Positions 55,743 through 64,000 of a stretch of DNA of 64,000 bases are shown here, piece by piece. The position numbers were made by a program, and so were the translations under genes. The notes beneath the pieces were generated by a model. It saw nothing but the letters and a program-made list of their open reading frames with translations, was not told the origin of the DNA and did not search any database. Numbering within the stretch: position 1 is the stretch's first letter; the number at the start of each line of letters is the position of its first letter. Source of the DNA: Croceicoccus sp. Ery15 (GTDB taxonomy: Bacteria > Pseudomonadota > Alphaproteobacteria > Sphingomonadales > Sphingomonadaceae); contig NZ_CP087588.1 in assembly GCF_020985305.1 (NCBI RefSeq), positions 1,178,001-1,242,000 of the forward strand. Reading direction: 5' to 3'.

Positions 55743-56954
55743 TTAAGGGCGCGTTAGTTTCGTGCGAGCCGTGCCCGTTTGGAACGTAAGCACAATCCAC
55801 CCCAGTGCAATCACCCCTGCGAGCAGCATCGAAAGCGTTACCGGCCCTGCCCAAATGGCCGATAGCGCCAGTGCAAGGCACAGCAGAAACCGGTCGTCCA
55901 GCCACGCGCGAATCGGCGCAAAGGGTATTTCCGCCGCACCCAGACGCAGCAGCGCCACCGCCATAAAGGCGGCAAACCACGCGGGCGGCCGTGCCAGCCC
56001 CGGCCCGCCGTTCACCGCGATTACCGCGACCAGCAAGGCATCGAAAGCCAGAAACAGCACCGGTCCCATGTCGCGTCCGCGCGGCCGCATACGCGCCTGT
56101 TGCCGAACCGCCTGTAAAACGCGGTGTCCACGCAGCACCATCCAGCTTAGCCCCATGAACAGGAACGCCAGCCAGCCCAGTTGAAACCCCGTCGCCGCCA
56201 GCGCCGCGCCCGCCAGCAAAATGCCAAAGGCCGCGACCAGCAGATCGCCGTGGTCCTGTTCCAGAAACCTGCCGCCGAATTGCTGGGCGACGCGGCCGGC
56301 GATCTTCGTGCCCACCGTTTGCCCGCTCGCGTCGGCTATCGTACTGTCCAGCCTGCGCTTTTCGGCGGCCTGCGCATCCGTTTCGCTGCGGATCAGGTTC
56401 CAGCGCCCCTCGGCAATCGCCACAGGGTCCACCGGTCGCGCCTGCAGGCGCGTCATCAGCGCGATGCGCAGCAGCGAGGATGCAATATCGCAATCGCGCG
56501 GCAATTCGCGCAAGCGTTCGGCCAGAGAGCCGGGCACGATCATCAACCCGGCCCATGCATATTCGGCATCGATCCGTTCGAAACCGGCGGCCAGCCCCTG
56601 CTCCACCGGCAGGGTCGCCACGCCCCGCCCGCTGCAAAGATCCAGCGCCATGGTCGCATCTGCCATCAGCGAATCGCCGAATATCAGCATTTCGTCGGCA
56701 GCGGTCACCTCGGCGCATAAGGCCGGGGCGTCGCGGATGATCTTGGCTTGCAACCCGGCCACACGCGCCGCGCCCAGCATCATTTCCACCCGATCGTCTC
56801 CCGGATCGCCCAGCACCAGCAGGCGCTTGGCACCGGCGGCGGCAGAGATTTCCAGTTGGTGGCGAGCAATCGGCTCCCCCGCAATGCGCAGCGAGGCCGA
56901 GGGGCGATTACCGCCCTCTACCCAATCCAGCATTGGAATGACTGCTATGCGCAA
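55743..56954 (-). CDS. Membrane protein with nucleotidyltransferase-like N-terminus
   Basis: A 403-residue protein. The first ~200 residues resemble a sugar-nucleotidyltransferase fold (MRIAVIPMLDW, IAGEPIARHQLEISAAAGAKRLLVLGD, MLIFGDSLMAD). But the usual GxGTRL-type loop is absent, so activity is doubtful. After a charged linker come about five transmembrane helices (about 250-395). The layout recalls bifunctional nucleotidyltransferase-phosphatidyltransferase enzymes, but the DGxxAR motif of the latter is absent. First gene of the string with DUF2336 and the pseudo-kinase; divergent from the coiled-coil gene. I cannot assign a function. Confidence 0.6.
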   Translation of the reverse strand: MRIAVIPMLDWVEGGNRPSASLRIAGEPIARHQLEISAAAGAKRLLVLGDPGDDRVEMMLGAARVAGLQAKIIRDAPALCAEVTAADEMLIFGDSLMADATMALDLCSGRGVATLPVEQGLAAGFERIDAEYAWAGLMIVPGSLAERLRELPRDCDIASSLLRIALMTRLQARPVDPVAIAEGRWNLIRSETDAQAAEKRRLDSTIADASGQTVGTKIAGRVAQQFGGRFLEQDHGDLLVAAFGILLAGAALAATGFQLGWLAFLFMGLSWMVLRGHRVLQAVRQQARMRPRGRDMGPVLFLAFDALLVAVIAVNGGPGLARPPAWFAAFMAVALLRLGAAEIPFAPIRAWLDDRFLLCLALALSAIWAGPVTLSMLLAGVIALGWIVLTFQTGTARTKLTRP

Positions 56955-57220
56955 GGATCACACCCGTCTTGGCCCGTCGCCCGCAAGGCAGGCTGCACCT
57001 CTATTGCGGTGGAATGGGCCCGTCACGCAAGATGGCGCGCGCGATCTGTGCAAAGGCGGCCATGACTTCTCCAGCCGACGGGTCGCCCCATCCCGCTCTG
57101 TCAACGATTTATCCACCGCTATGTCCCGCAGGCTTCCCCGATAAAATTGCGCTGCGGGGCCTGTTTAACGCCGCCTTTCGTGCTAGATAATACGGCTTGA
57201 GGTCGGGACGGGCGAACATA

Positions 57221-60200
57221 ATGGACAGACGGCGTAATATCATCCGCTTTGGGCAGGAAGATCAGCAGGATACGGCAGGCAATGCCGAATCCGGCGAATA
57301 TGGTCGTGATGCCAATTTCGACCATTCCGGCCATGATCAAGCCGATGCCGCATCGCATTACGAGTTGACCGAAGACATGGCCTACGCCGAACCCGCGTTC
57401 GAGGCAGAGGCACCGCGCCGCGCCGGATGGATCGTTCCCGTCATCGCCGTGTTGGCGCTGGCCGCATGGACCGGCGTTTTTGCCTATGCCCAATGGCTGG
57501 GCGGCACCGTGCCTGGCGATATTCCGGCGTGGACCACGCTGATCGCGCAATGGTCGATGCCGGCCGCTCTGATCGTGGCACTGTGGATGCTGGCATTGCG
57601 GCACAGCCGCGCCGAGGCAGGGCGTTTTGCCGATGCCGCCGCGTCGCTGCGCAACGAATCGCGCGCACTGGAAGAACGGTTGGGCAAGGTGAATGCCGAA
57701 TTGTCGATCGCGCGCGAATTCCTGACCTCGCAGGGACGCGATCTTGAATCGCTGGGCCGCATCGCCAGCGACCGGCTTTCGGAAAATGCAGAGCGTTTGC
57801 AGGGCCTTATCGTCGATAATGGCCAGCAGGTCGATCGTCTGCACGGCGTATCGGGCGCCGCGCTCGACAATATGGAGAAATTACGCGGACAGCTGCCGGT
57901 GCTGACCAATGCCGCGCGCGATCTGGTCAATTCGATCGGACAGGCAGGCGAAGGCGCGCATGGACAGATCGCGCGACTGACCGAGGGATTCGGGCGTCTG
58001 GGCGAAGCGGGCGAGGCTTCGACGTTGAAGGTCGACGAGATGCGCGCCCGCGTGAACGAGGCATTGGCCGAATTCGAACGTTGCGCCGATCAGCTGGGCA
58101 CGATCGCGACGGACCGTTTCGCCGCTCTGGATGCCGAAGGCGCCGTGCTGCGCGAGCGTCTGGACCAGCAGGAAATCGATGCTCTGGCCGCCGTGCGCGA
58201 TCGCGCCGACGCGATGGAGCGCATTCTCGAACAGGCCCGCACCCGTTTGGCCGAAGCGGAGAACGAGGCACTGGGCGCCTTGCGCGACCGTCTGGCGCAA
58301 CTGGAACGCGAAAGCGGCGATATCGCGGGCCGCGTCGCTCGCGGAGAGACCGAGGCACTCGACCGTTTGCGCAATCAGCTCGCCAACCTCGGGCAAGAGG
58401 CGGAGAGCCTGTTCGCGGGATTCGACAGCTCTGGCGACAGCGCGATCCACGGCTGGCGCGACCGCCTGACCGCCGTCAACGACGAGGCAGACGCGCTGAT
58501 GCAGCGCTTTGCAGAAGTGGGCGCCGAAGCCGTGGCCGCATGGCGCGACCGCATGGCGGAAGGCGGACGCGAGGCTGCAACCATGTTTTCGGGGCTGGAT
58601 CGCAAGAGCGAGGAAACGCTGGAAACCGTAGGCTCGCGCATTTCCTTGCTGTCGCTTGAAATCGGGCGCTTGCACGGCGAATTGCTTCAGCACGGCGAGA
58701 CGCTGGAAAGCGAGATTTCGGGCCGGATCGAACGGAGCGAGGCCGCAACCCGCACGCTGGCAGATCGCTTGCGCGCCGGTCTGGAGGCTTTGGACAGCGA
58801 AATCGATCAGCGCCGCCAGAAAGGCGAAGCCGCCGGTCGGAGCCTGACAGAGGCGCTGGCCACTCAACTCGACGAAGTGGACGGCCGGATCGAGGAACGC
58901 CGCCAAAGCTATCTGACCGCGCAGCGCGAGTTCGGCGATGCCGTCACCGGCCAGCTGGCCGATTTCGACTCGCGCATAGAACAGCGGCGCGAAACCTATC
59001 AGAACGTCGAGCGCGAATTCGGCGAGACCATTGCCCAACAATTCGCCGCCATCGAACAAGCGTTCGAGGAACGGCGCCTGCGTCAGCTTGCCGCGGGCCG
59101 CGAAATGACAGAGGCGGCAGCCGAACAGCTCGATGCCATCGACCGCAGTTTTGACGAACGCCGCGAGGCGCGTCTGGTCGCCGGGCACGAAGGACTACAG
59201 ACGCTGGAAGAACAATTGGCCGAGATCGACGGCCAGATCGACGAGCGTCGCCGGCGCCATCAGGCCACCAGTGAATCGCTGGCCCGCCATGCCGAAATTA
59301 TCGCCGGCCGGCTGGCCGATTTCGGCAAGCGGATGGAGCAGGTTGCCGACAGCGGACGCGAGGCCGAATCGATCGTCGGGGCCAGCCTGACCGCCTTGGC
59401 CGCCAAGCTGACCGAAAGCCGTGAAGCATTGGCGGGAACCGATACCGCAGTGCTGGCGCTGACCGATAACTCGGTGCGTTTGCTCGAGCTGATCGAAGCC
59501 AGCGCACGCCACAGCCGCGAGGCACTGCCCGAATCGCTGACCGAGGCGGAAACGCGCCTAACCGGCGTTTCCGAGCGCATGGACGGTCTGCGCGCGGCGC
59601 TGGGCGAAGCGGGTGAGAACAGCAAGGCGCTGGACACGGCGGTCGAAACTGCGCGCCAGAGCACCCGCTCCGCCATTGCCGAGCTGGAGGAACTGCACGC
59701 CAGCCTTCACGAACGTGGCAGCGAGCACGCGACCCAGATCGCCGAATTGCGCGATACGCTGGCCCTTGCGCGCAGCGATAGCGAAGCCATGGCCGAGGCA
59801 GCCGAGGCAACCCTTGGCGGCGCGATCAGCCGCCTTGCCGATGCGAGCCGTGAAGCCGTCGCCAATATCGAGGGCACATCATCCGAGGCCGTGCGCGCCA
59901 TTGCCGAAAAGCTGGCCCACGAAAGCAGCATCGTGGTGCGCGATGCCGTCGAAGCGAGCACAAAGGACACGCTGGAAACGCTGGACGCCGCCGTGTCGCG
60001 CGCGACCAGCGCGGCCCGCGACGCCGCTGGCGAGCTTGAAGATCATCTGAATCGTGTAAACGAAATCACCGGGCATCTTGAATATCGCGTGGCCGAGGCG
60101 CGTCGCCGTGCCGAAGAGGACATCGACGATCATTTCGCACGGCGCGTGTCGCAGATCACCGAATCATTGAACTCGACGGCCATAGACATCGACAAGGTGC

Positions 60201-60499
60201 TCTCTGCCGATGTCAGCGACAGCGCATGGCAAGCCTATCTGAAGGGCGAACGCGGCATTTTCACGCGCCGCGCCGTGCGCCTGATCGACAATGCCGATGC
60301 CCGCTTGATCGTCGAACATTTTGAATCAAACGGCGATTTCCGCGAACACGTCAATCGCTACATCCATGACTTTGAAGCCATGTTGCGCAATCTGCTGGCC
60401 ACCCGCGAGGGCAATTCGCTGGCGGTGACGGTGCTGTCTAGCGATATGGGCAAGCTCTATGTCGCGCTTGCCCAGTCGATCGAACGGCTGCGTCGTTGA
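57221..60499 (+). CDS. Large membrane-anchored coiled-coil protein, TipN-like
   Basis: A 1092-residue protein. The N-terminal ~68 residues are acidic and polar. Two transmembrane helices follow (about 70-92 and 108-127), then a long coiled coil (about 130-1000). Residues 320-464 and 521-694 consist of 29-residue repeats. The last ~90 residues are a compact conserved domain (FTRRAVRLIDNADARLI, FREHVNRYIHDFEAMLRNLL, VLSSDMGKLYVALAQSI). Two helices plus a long rod is the layout of the Caulobacter polarity factor TipN, and I think it belongs to that group, but homology was not tested. ATG 57221 chosen over TTG 57197. A strong terminator follows. Divergent from the pseudo-kinase operon. Confidence 0.6.
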   Translation: MDRRRNIIRFGQEDQQDTAGNAESGEYGRDANFDHSGHDQADAASHYELTEDMAYAEPAFEAEAPRRAGWIVPVIAVLALAAWTGVFAYAQWLGGTVPGDIPAWTTLIAQWSMPAALIVALWMLALRHSRAEAGRFADAAASLRNESRALEERLGKVNAELSIAREFLTSQGRDLESLGRIASDRLSENAERLQGLIVDNGQQVDRLHGVSGAALDNMEKLRGQLPVLTNAARDLVNSIGQAGEGAHGQIARLTEGFGRLGEAGEASTLKVDEMRARVNEALAEFERCADQLGTIATDRFAALDAEGAVLRERLDQQEIDALAAVRDRADAMERILEQARTRLAEAENEALGALRDRLAQLERESGDIAGRVARGETEALDRLRNQLANLGQEAESLFAGFDSSGDSAIHGWRDRLTAVNDEADALMQRFAEVGAEAVAAWRDRMAEGGREAATMFSGLDRKSEETLETVGSRISLLSLEIGRLHGELLQHGETLESEISGRIERSEAATRTLADRLRAGLEALDSEIDQRRQKGEAAGRSLTEALATQLDEVDGRIEERRQSYLTAQREFGDAVTGQLADFDSRIEQRRETYQNVEREFGETIAQQFAAIEQAFEERRLRQLAAGREMTEAAAEQLDAIDRSFDERREARLVAGHEGLQTLEEQLAEIDGQIDERRRRHQATSESLARHAEIIAGRLADFGKRMEQVADSGREAESIVGASLTALAAKLTESREALAGTDTAVLALTDNSVRLLELIEASARHSREALPESLTEAETRLTGVSERMDGLRAALGEAGENSKALDTAVETARQSTRSAIAELEELHASLHERGSEHATQIAELRDTLALARSDSEAMAEAAEATLGGAISRLADASREAVANIEGTSSEAVRAIAEKLAHESSIVVRDAVEASTKDTLETLDAAVSRATSAARDAAGELEDHLNRVNEITGHLEYRVAEARRRAEEDIDDHFARRVSQITESLNSTAIDIDKVLSADVSDSAWQAYLKGERGIFTRRAVRLIDNADARLIVEHFESNGDFREHVNRYIHDFEAMLRNLLATREGNSLAVTVLSSDMGKLYVALAQSIERLRR
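58178..58612 (+). repeat. Five 87-bp units encoding 29-residue repeats (array A)
   Basis: Residues 320-464 of the coiled-coil protein divide into five units of exactly 29 residues, starting at 58178, 58265, 58352, 58439 and 58526. Each begins (D/E/S)Ax, then a hydrophobic residue or Trp and R(D/N)(R/Q): DALAAVRDR, EALGALRDR, EALDRLRNQ, SAIHGWRDR, EAVAAWRDR. The 56 residues to array B read as two 28-residue degenerate units. Confidence 0.85.
58781..59302 (+). repeat. Six 87-bp units encoding 29-residue repeats (array B)
   Basis: Residues 521-694 divide into six units of exactly 29 residues, starting at 58781, 58868, 58955, 59042, 59129 and 59216. Each has the core (D/E)xx(I/F)(D/E)(E/Q)RR at unit positions 5-12: DSEIDQRR, DGRIEERR, DSRIEQRR, EQAFEERR, DRSFDERR, DGQIDERR. 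Confidence 0.9.
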
Positions 60500-60505
60500 A
60501 CGTAG

Positions 60506-60545
60506 AAAGGGGCGGAAACCTTAACGGTTCCGCCCCTTTTCTTTA
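60506..60545 (+). terminator. Terminator after the coiled-coil gene
   Basis: AAAGGGGCGG pairs with CCGCCCCTTT, extended by AACC/GGTT with one bulge, and is followed by TTTTCTTT. Six bases after the stop. The converging DUF1467 gene ends inside its tail, so it may act in both directions. Confidence 0.92.
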
Positions 60546-60860
60546 TTCGCCTGCCGCGTGGCCTGTCGTCAGGCTCTGTTCGGCCGAAATGTCTGGGGGC
60601 GCGGGGAAGAAATCCAGATTCTCCGCCGTGATCCAGCCCTGTGTGTAATTCAGATAGAACAGCACGAACAGGACCGCCGCCAGCAATGTGGTGCGCCAAA
60701 CGATGCGCCACGGGCGAAAATTGACCGGCGCACTATCGGCATGACCTGTTTCGGGCACCGTTCCCGCATCGTGATGGGTCCGCACGCCGAACGGCATGAC
60801 GATAAAGGCGCTGAAGATCCACAAAAGGAAGTAGATCGCGATTCCCGAAGTCCATTGCAT
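60543..60860 (-). CDS. DUF1467 family membrane protein
   Basis: A 105-residue protein of the alphaproteobacterial DUF1467 family: transmembrane helix 1 with the signature AIYFLLWIFSAFIVMPFGVRTHH, a polar loop ending NFRPWRIVWRTT, helix 2 (LLAAVLFVLFYLNYTQGWI), then a tail. ATG 60860 starts just before the first helix; the longer frame to 60896 begins with TTG and overlaps rnj. It is last of birA-coaX-rnj-DUF1467. Function unknown. Confidence 0.88.
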   Translation of the reverse strand: MQWTSGIAIYFLLWIFSAFIVMPFGVRTHHDAGTVPETGHADSAPVNFRPWRIVWRTTLLAAVLFVLFYLNYTQGWITAENLDFFPAPPDISAEQSLTTGHAAGE

Positions 60861-60876
60861 GGACGGGGGATTAGGC

Positions 60877-62532
60877 TCAGCCCGCTTCCATCGCAAGCAC
60901 CGCGACTTGCGGGTTTTTGCCCGACCACCGACGCGCCGCGCGGCGAACAGCCAGTCGGGCAGCTTCCTGCACAGCTTCGGGGTCGCGCGAGCGGCCTTTC
61001 AGGCGCGAAATCGCGGTCAGAACGCCGCTTCTCGCTTCGTCGAGAAACTCGTCCATATCCTCGACCAAAGGCAGGCCGATCGCATTGATCAGCACGTCAC
61101 CCTTGTTGCCGGCGGGCGGCAGCACCACCGTAATATGGCCGTTATGCGCCAGACGCCGCCGCTCGACGATGGAATCGCCGTCGGCGGGGACGATGATGTC
61201 ACCATCCAGCACAAGCCGCCCCGCCCTGCTTTCGCCGATCTTGCCCGGCTTTCCTGGTGCGAGGCGGACGATGTCGCCGTTCTTCTGCACGATCTGCTTG
61301 GGAATGCCCGCCAGCGCACCGACACGCGCCTGTTCGGCCATGTGCCGCATCTCGCCATGTATGGGGACAAGAATTTCGGGCCTGATCCAGCCATAAAGCG
61401 CTTCAAGCTCCGGCCTGCCGGGATGGCCCGATACGTGAATCAACTCCTGCCGGTCGGTCACCATGTCGATCCCGCGCGCGGCCAGTTGGTTCATGATGCG
61501 CCCGATGGCCAGCTCGTTGCCCGGAATCTGCCGGCTGGAGAACAGGACGACATCGCCCTCATCCAGATCGATCGGATGCTGCTCTGCCGCGATGCGCGCC
61601 AATGCGGCGCGGGGCTCGCCCTGACCGCCAGTCGCGATGATCAGCACCTCGCCGCGCGGCAGAGCCATCGCGGTGTCGAAATCGACGGTTGTCGGGAAAT
61701 CGCGCAAATATCCGTTCGATTGCGCCGCACGGATGATACGGTCCAGCGACCGCCCCGCCACGCACAACTTGCGCCCCGAATCCCTTGCCACTTGCCCCAG
61801 GGTTTGCAGCCGCGCCACATTCGACGCGAATGTCGTGACCAGAACGCGCTTGCCGCGGTGGCGGGCAATCTCGCTCTCTAGCCCCGCGCGCACTTCGCCC
61901 TCGCTGCCCGAAGGCTTGGGATTGAAAACATTGGTCGAATCGCACACCAGCGCGAGCACGCCCCCGTCGCCGATCTCGGTCAGTTCCTCAGGCGTGGAGG
62001 GTTCGCCGATCTGCGGATCCTCGTCCAGCTTCCAGTCGCCCGTGTGGAACACGCGCCCGAACGGCGTTTCGATCAGAACCGCATTCCCCTCGGCAATCGA
62101 ATGGGCCAGCGGGACATAGCGGACCTGAAACGGCGAAATCGAACCGCCGGGCCGGAAATTGTCGAGATGGTCGATGACATGCAGTTCGACCTCGTCCTCT
62201 ATCCCAGCCTCGACCAGCTTTTCGTGCACCAGCGCGGCTGTGAACGGCGTCGCGTACAGTGGCACGCCCAGATCGCCCGCGAAATAGGGGACCGCGCCAA
62301 TGTGATCCTCATGCGCGTGGGTCAGCACGATACCGACCAGATCCTCGGCCCGCTCCTCGATGAAATCGAGGTCGGCGAACACCAGATCGACGCCCGGATA
62401 GCCGGGATCGGCAAAGCTCATGCCCAGATCGACCATCAGCCATTTGCCGTCGCAGCCATAGAGATTGACGTTCATGCCAATCTCTCCCGACCCGCCGAGG
62501 GCGAGGAATATCAGTTCTTCTTTCGGAGTCAT
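60877..62532 (-). CDS. rnj: Ribonuclease J
   Basis: Metallo-beta-lactamase/beta-CASP ribonuclease acting as a 5'-3' exonuclease and endonuclease in RNA maturation and decay. Zinc motifs [14 protein letters not shown] (about residues 72-85) and [11 protein letters not shown] are intact, and the beta-CASP region holds FASNVARLQ and SGHPGRPEL. 551 aa. ATG 62532 overlaps the coaX stop (ATGA). Confidence 0.95.
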   Translation of the reverse strand: MTPKEELIFLALGGSGEIGMNVNLYGCDGKWLMVDLGMSFADPGYPGVDLVFADLDFIEERAEDLVGIVLTHAHEDHIGAVPYFAGDLGVPLYATPFTAALVHEKLVEAGIEDEVELHVIDHLDNFRPGGSISPFQVRYVPLAHSIAEGNAVLIETPFGRVFHTGDWKLDEDPQIGEPSTPEELTEIGDGGVLALVCDSTNVFNPKPSGSEGEVRAGLESEIARHRGKRVLVTTFASNVARLQTLGQVARDSGRKLCVAGRSLDRIIRAAQSNGYLRDFPTTVDFDTAMALPRGEVLIIATGGQGEPRAALARIAAEQHPIDLDEGDVVLFSSRQIPGNELAIGRIMNQLAARGIDMVTDRQELIHVSGHPGRPELEALYGWIRPEILVPIHGEMRHMAEQARVGALAGIPKQIVQKNGDIVRLAPGKPGKIGESRAGRLVLDGDIIVPADGDSIVERRRLAHNGHITVVLPPAGNKGDVLINAIGLPLVEDMDEFLDEARSGVLTAISRLKGRSRDPEAVQEAARLAVRRAARRWSGKNPQVAVLAMEAG

Positions 62533-63317
62533 TGCGCCTTCATATCGGCGCGCTCTGCCAGAATTGCGAGGCCCCGAAGGGTCAAATCCACATCGATATG
62601 GTCGAAAATATCGGTGCATTCGTCGAACAACACCGCCAGCCCGCCCGTGGCAATGACCTTGGCCGGTCGACCGACTTCGACCTGCAGACGTGCGACCAGC
62701 CCCTCGACCATGGCGACGTAACCCCAGAACACGCCGATCTGCATCTGGCTTTCTGTGTTGCGCCCGATGACGCTGCGATCGCTACCCGGCGATTCGATGG
62801 CGATTCGCGGCAGCTTGGCCGCAGCATTGACCAGCGCGTCGAGCGACAGGTTGATGCCCGGCGCAATGATCCCGCCCTTATAGGTGCCGGCAAAGTCCAT
62901 CACATCGAATGTCGTTGCCGTTCCGAAATCGATGATGATCTGGTCGCCCTGCCATAGCTGGTGCGCGGCGACCATGTTCACCGCACGGTCGGCACCCAGC
63001 GATCCGGGTTCGTCAACATCGGCGCGGATGCCGTAACCGACGGGCGGTTCGCCCGCGAACAGGGGTGTGCCGCCGAAATATTTCTCACCCAGTACGGTCA
63101 GATTATGGCGCGCACGCGGGACGACGGTTGAGACGATCATCTGCGACACCGCCTTGAAATCCAGCCCTTCCAGCGCGAAGAGCTGCATCAGCCAGACGGC
63201 ATATTCATCCGCCGTGCGCCGCGCATCGGTCGCGATGCGCCAGCGTGTGCGGGCCTTGCGCCCCTCCATCAAGGCGAAAACAATATTGGTATTGCCGACG
63301 TCACAGGCGAGCAGCAT
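62529..63317 (-). CDS. coaX: Type III pantothenate kinase
   Basis: First step of coenzyme A synthesis. ATP site DVGNTN (about residues 6-11), pantothenate and catalytic motifs [15 protein letters not shown] and [12 protein letters not shown], and [10 protein letters not shown] are present. 262 aa. The ATG at 63317 is one base after the birA stop; GGGGAAG precedes it. Coupled to rnj. Confidence 0.96.
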   Translation of the reverse strand: MLLACDVGNTNIVFALMEGRKARTRWRIATDARRTADEYAVWLMQLFALEGLDFKAVSQMIVSTVVPRARHNLTVLGEKYFGGTPLFAGEPPVGYGIRADVDEPGSLGADRAVNMVAAHQLWQGDQIIIDFGTATTFDVMDFAGTYKGGIIAPGINLSLDALVNAAAKLPRIAIESPGSDRSVIGRNTESQMQIGVFWGYVAMVEGLVARLQVEVGRPAKVIATGGLAVLFDECTDIFDHIDVDLTLRGLAILAERADMKAQ

Positions 63318-63318
63318 G

Positions 63319-64000
63319 TCAGTCTTCCCCGTTGCCGAGCAGTTCAACCTCGCCCGCGTGAATGGCACGATCGGCCCCGCCCGCCAAGCGCATCAACAGC
63401 GCGCCATCAGGATCGAGCCCGCGATAGGTTCCGGTCAGTTGCCCCTCTCCCGCAGGATTGGCCGCGACGCGCGTTCCCAGAACGGGGCCGCGAGCGGTCC
63501 AGCGGGCAAGAATATCGGCAAGACCGTTCGCTCGCCAACGCATGATTTCGTCAGCCATCGACGCGACGAGCCGGTTCGCGAACGCGTCACGGTCCACTTG
63601 TGCATCACTGGCCGCAACCGATATTGTGGCGCGGTCGGGCAGATCGGGCGCACTGACCAGATTGACGCCTATTCCGATAATGACGTGATCGCCTTTGCGC
63701 TCCAGCAATATCCCAGCCAGCTTCGCACCGCGCAGCAACAGATCGTTCGGCCATTTGAGCATGAGCCCGTCACGGTCGGGCAGAAAAGCAGCGACCGCAT
63801 CATGGACGGCGATCCCCGCCACAAGGGCCAGCGTATGCGGCAACGGATCGCCGGCGCGGATGGCAACGCCGGTCGAACCCATGAAATTGCCGCTCGCGTC
63901 CTGCCACTGGCGGCCAAGCCGCCCTCGCCCTGATTCCTGCCGGTTGGCGATCAGCCAGTCGCCCTCCCGAAGGCCCTCGCCGCGCGAGAGGCGGTCGAGC
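63319..64000 (-). CDS. birA: Biotin--[acetyl-CoA-carboxylase] ligase (N-terminus outside window)
   Basis: Attaches biotin to the carrier protein of acetyl-CoA carboxylase. Visible from the start of the catalytic domain: [11 protein letters not shown] (the biotinyl-AMP loop, from about 63950 downward), [17 protein letters not shown], and the C-terminal SH3-like domain. The frame runs off the window edge; an internal ATG at 63882 is not the start. No DNA-binding domain can be judged. Confidence 0.92.
   Translation of the reverse strand, partial: LDRLSRGEGLREGDWLIANRQESGRGRLGRQWQDASGNFMGSTGVAIRAGDPLPHTLALVAGIAVHDAVAAFLPDRDGLMLKWPNDLLLRGAKLAGILLERKGDHVIIGIGVNLVSAPDLPDRATISVAASDAQVDRDAFANRLVASMADEIMRWRANGLADILARWTARGPVLGTRVAANPAGEGQLTGTYRGLDPDGALLMRLAGGADRAIHAGEVELLGNGED

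Noticed and set aside
56969..57190. 73-codon plus-strand frame before the coiled-coil gene
   Set aside because: No ribosome-binding site, not protein-like, covers the probable divergent promoter region.
57881..59188. 435-codon minus-strand open frame opposite the coiled-coil gene
   Set aside because: Shadow of the repeated coiled-coil coding sequence; Cys/Leu-rich without recognisable domains.

Overview
The window looks like a chromosomal core segment of an alphaproteobacterium of the order Sphingomonadales, most likely family Erythrobacteraceae. The DNA is GC-rich, and several gene strings are typical of that order: ppiD-trpEGDC-moaC-moeA-lexA/comEC-gltX-gltA, birA-coaX-rnj-DUF1467, and atpI-atpB-atpE-b'-b. 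Genus and species cannot be settled from the sequence alone. No phage, transposase, integrase, CRISPR array or rRNA operon was seen. Most of the window is housekeeping, with a few lineage-specific genes between the conserved blocks.

Layout. 1-7.9 kb: the 3' end of a patatin-like gene, then a heat-shock block (dnaJ, dnaK, grpE, hrcA, all minus strand). Among these lie a copper-chaperone lipoprotein, a small HExxH protein and a small lipoprotein whose ribosome-binding site sits inside a hairpin. dnaK has an excellent alphaproteobacterial RpoH promoter. 7.9-15.9 kb: a secreted dipeptidyl peptidase IV, then rplS-trmD, a TIGR04222/glycine-rich protein pair and pgsA; divergently, an MFS transporter, followed by a small membrane protein and an EVE-domain protein. 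16-20.5 kb: an OmpR/EnvZ-type two-component pair, and a carbonic anhydrase coupled to a SulP transporter with a strong terminator. 20.6-27.9 kb: tRNA-Ala(GGC), a zinc-ribbon protein, aroA-(membrane protein)-cmk-rpsA, gloB, a GrpB protein and an unrecognised gene of unusual base composition. 27.9-34.7 kb: the Fo part of ATP synthase, then the intermembrane-transport set ydbH-ynbE-ydbL. 34.8-39.1 kb: radC, pyrG, secG, tpiA. 39.4-53.3 kb: ppiD, a tightly coupled trpE/G/D/C-moaC-moeA run, lexA with its own SOS box, comEC, gltX, gltA. 53.4-60.5 kb: the least conventional part. 60.5-64 kb: DUF1467, RNase J, pantothenate kinase III and the 3' part of birA.

The best candidate for something little described is the 53.4-60.5 kb block. 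A minus-strand operon encodes a membrane protein with a nucleotidyltransferase-like N-terminus, a DUF2336 protein and a DivL/PleC-like kinase that has proline where the phosphoacceptor histidine should be. Divergent from it is a 1092-residue membrane-anchored coiled-coil protein resembling the polarity factor TipN. Its rod contains two arrays of exact 29-residue repeats (five and six copies). A role of these four genes in cell polarity or cell-cycle signalling is an inference.

Other notable signals are the hairpin that hides the Shine-Dalgarno site of the small lipoprotein at 6 kb, a stable hairpin just after atpE, a palindrome over the predicted atp promoter, and three tandem hairpins after rpsA. 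Start codons below were chosen from Shine-Dalgarno sites, 4-bp overlaps and family lengths, so several differ from the longest open frame.
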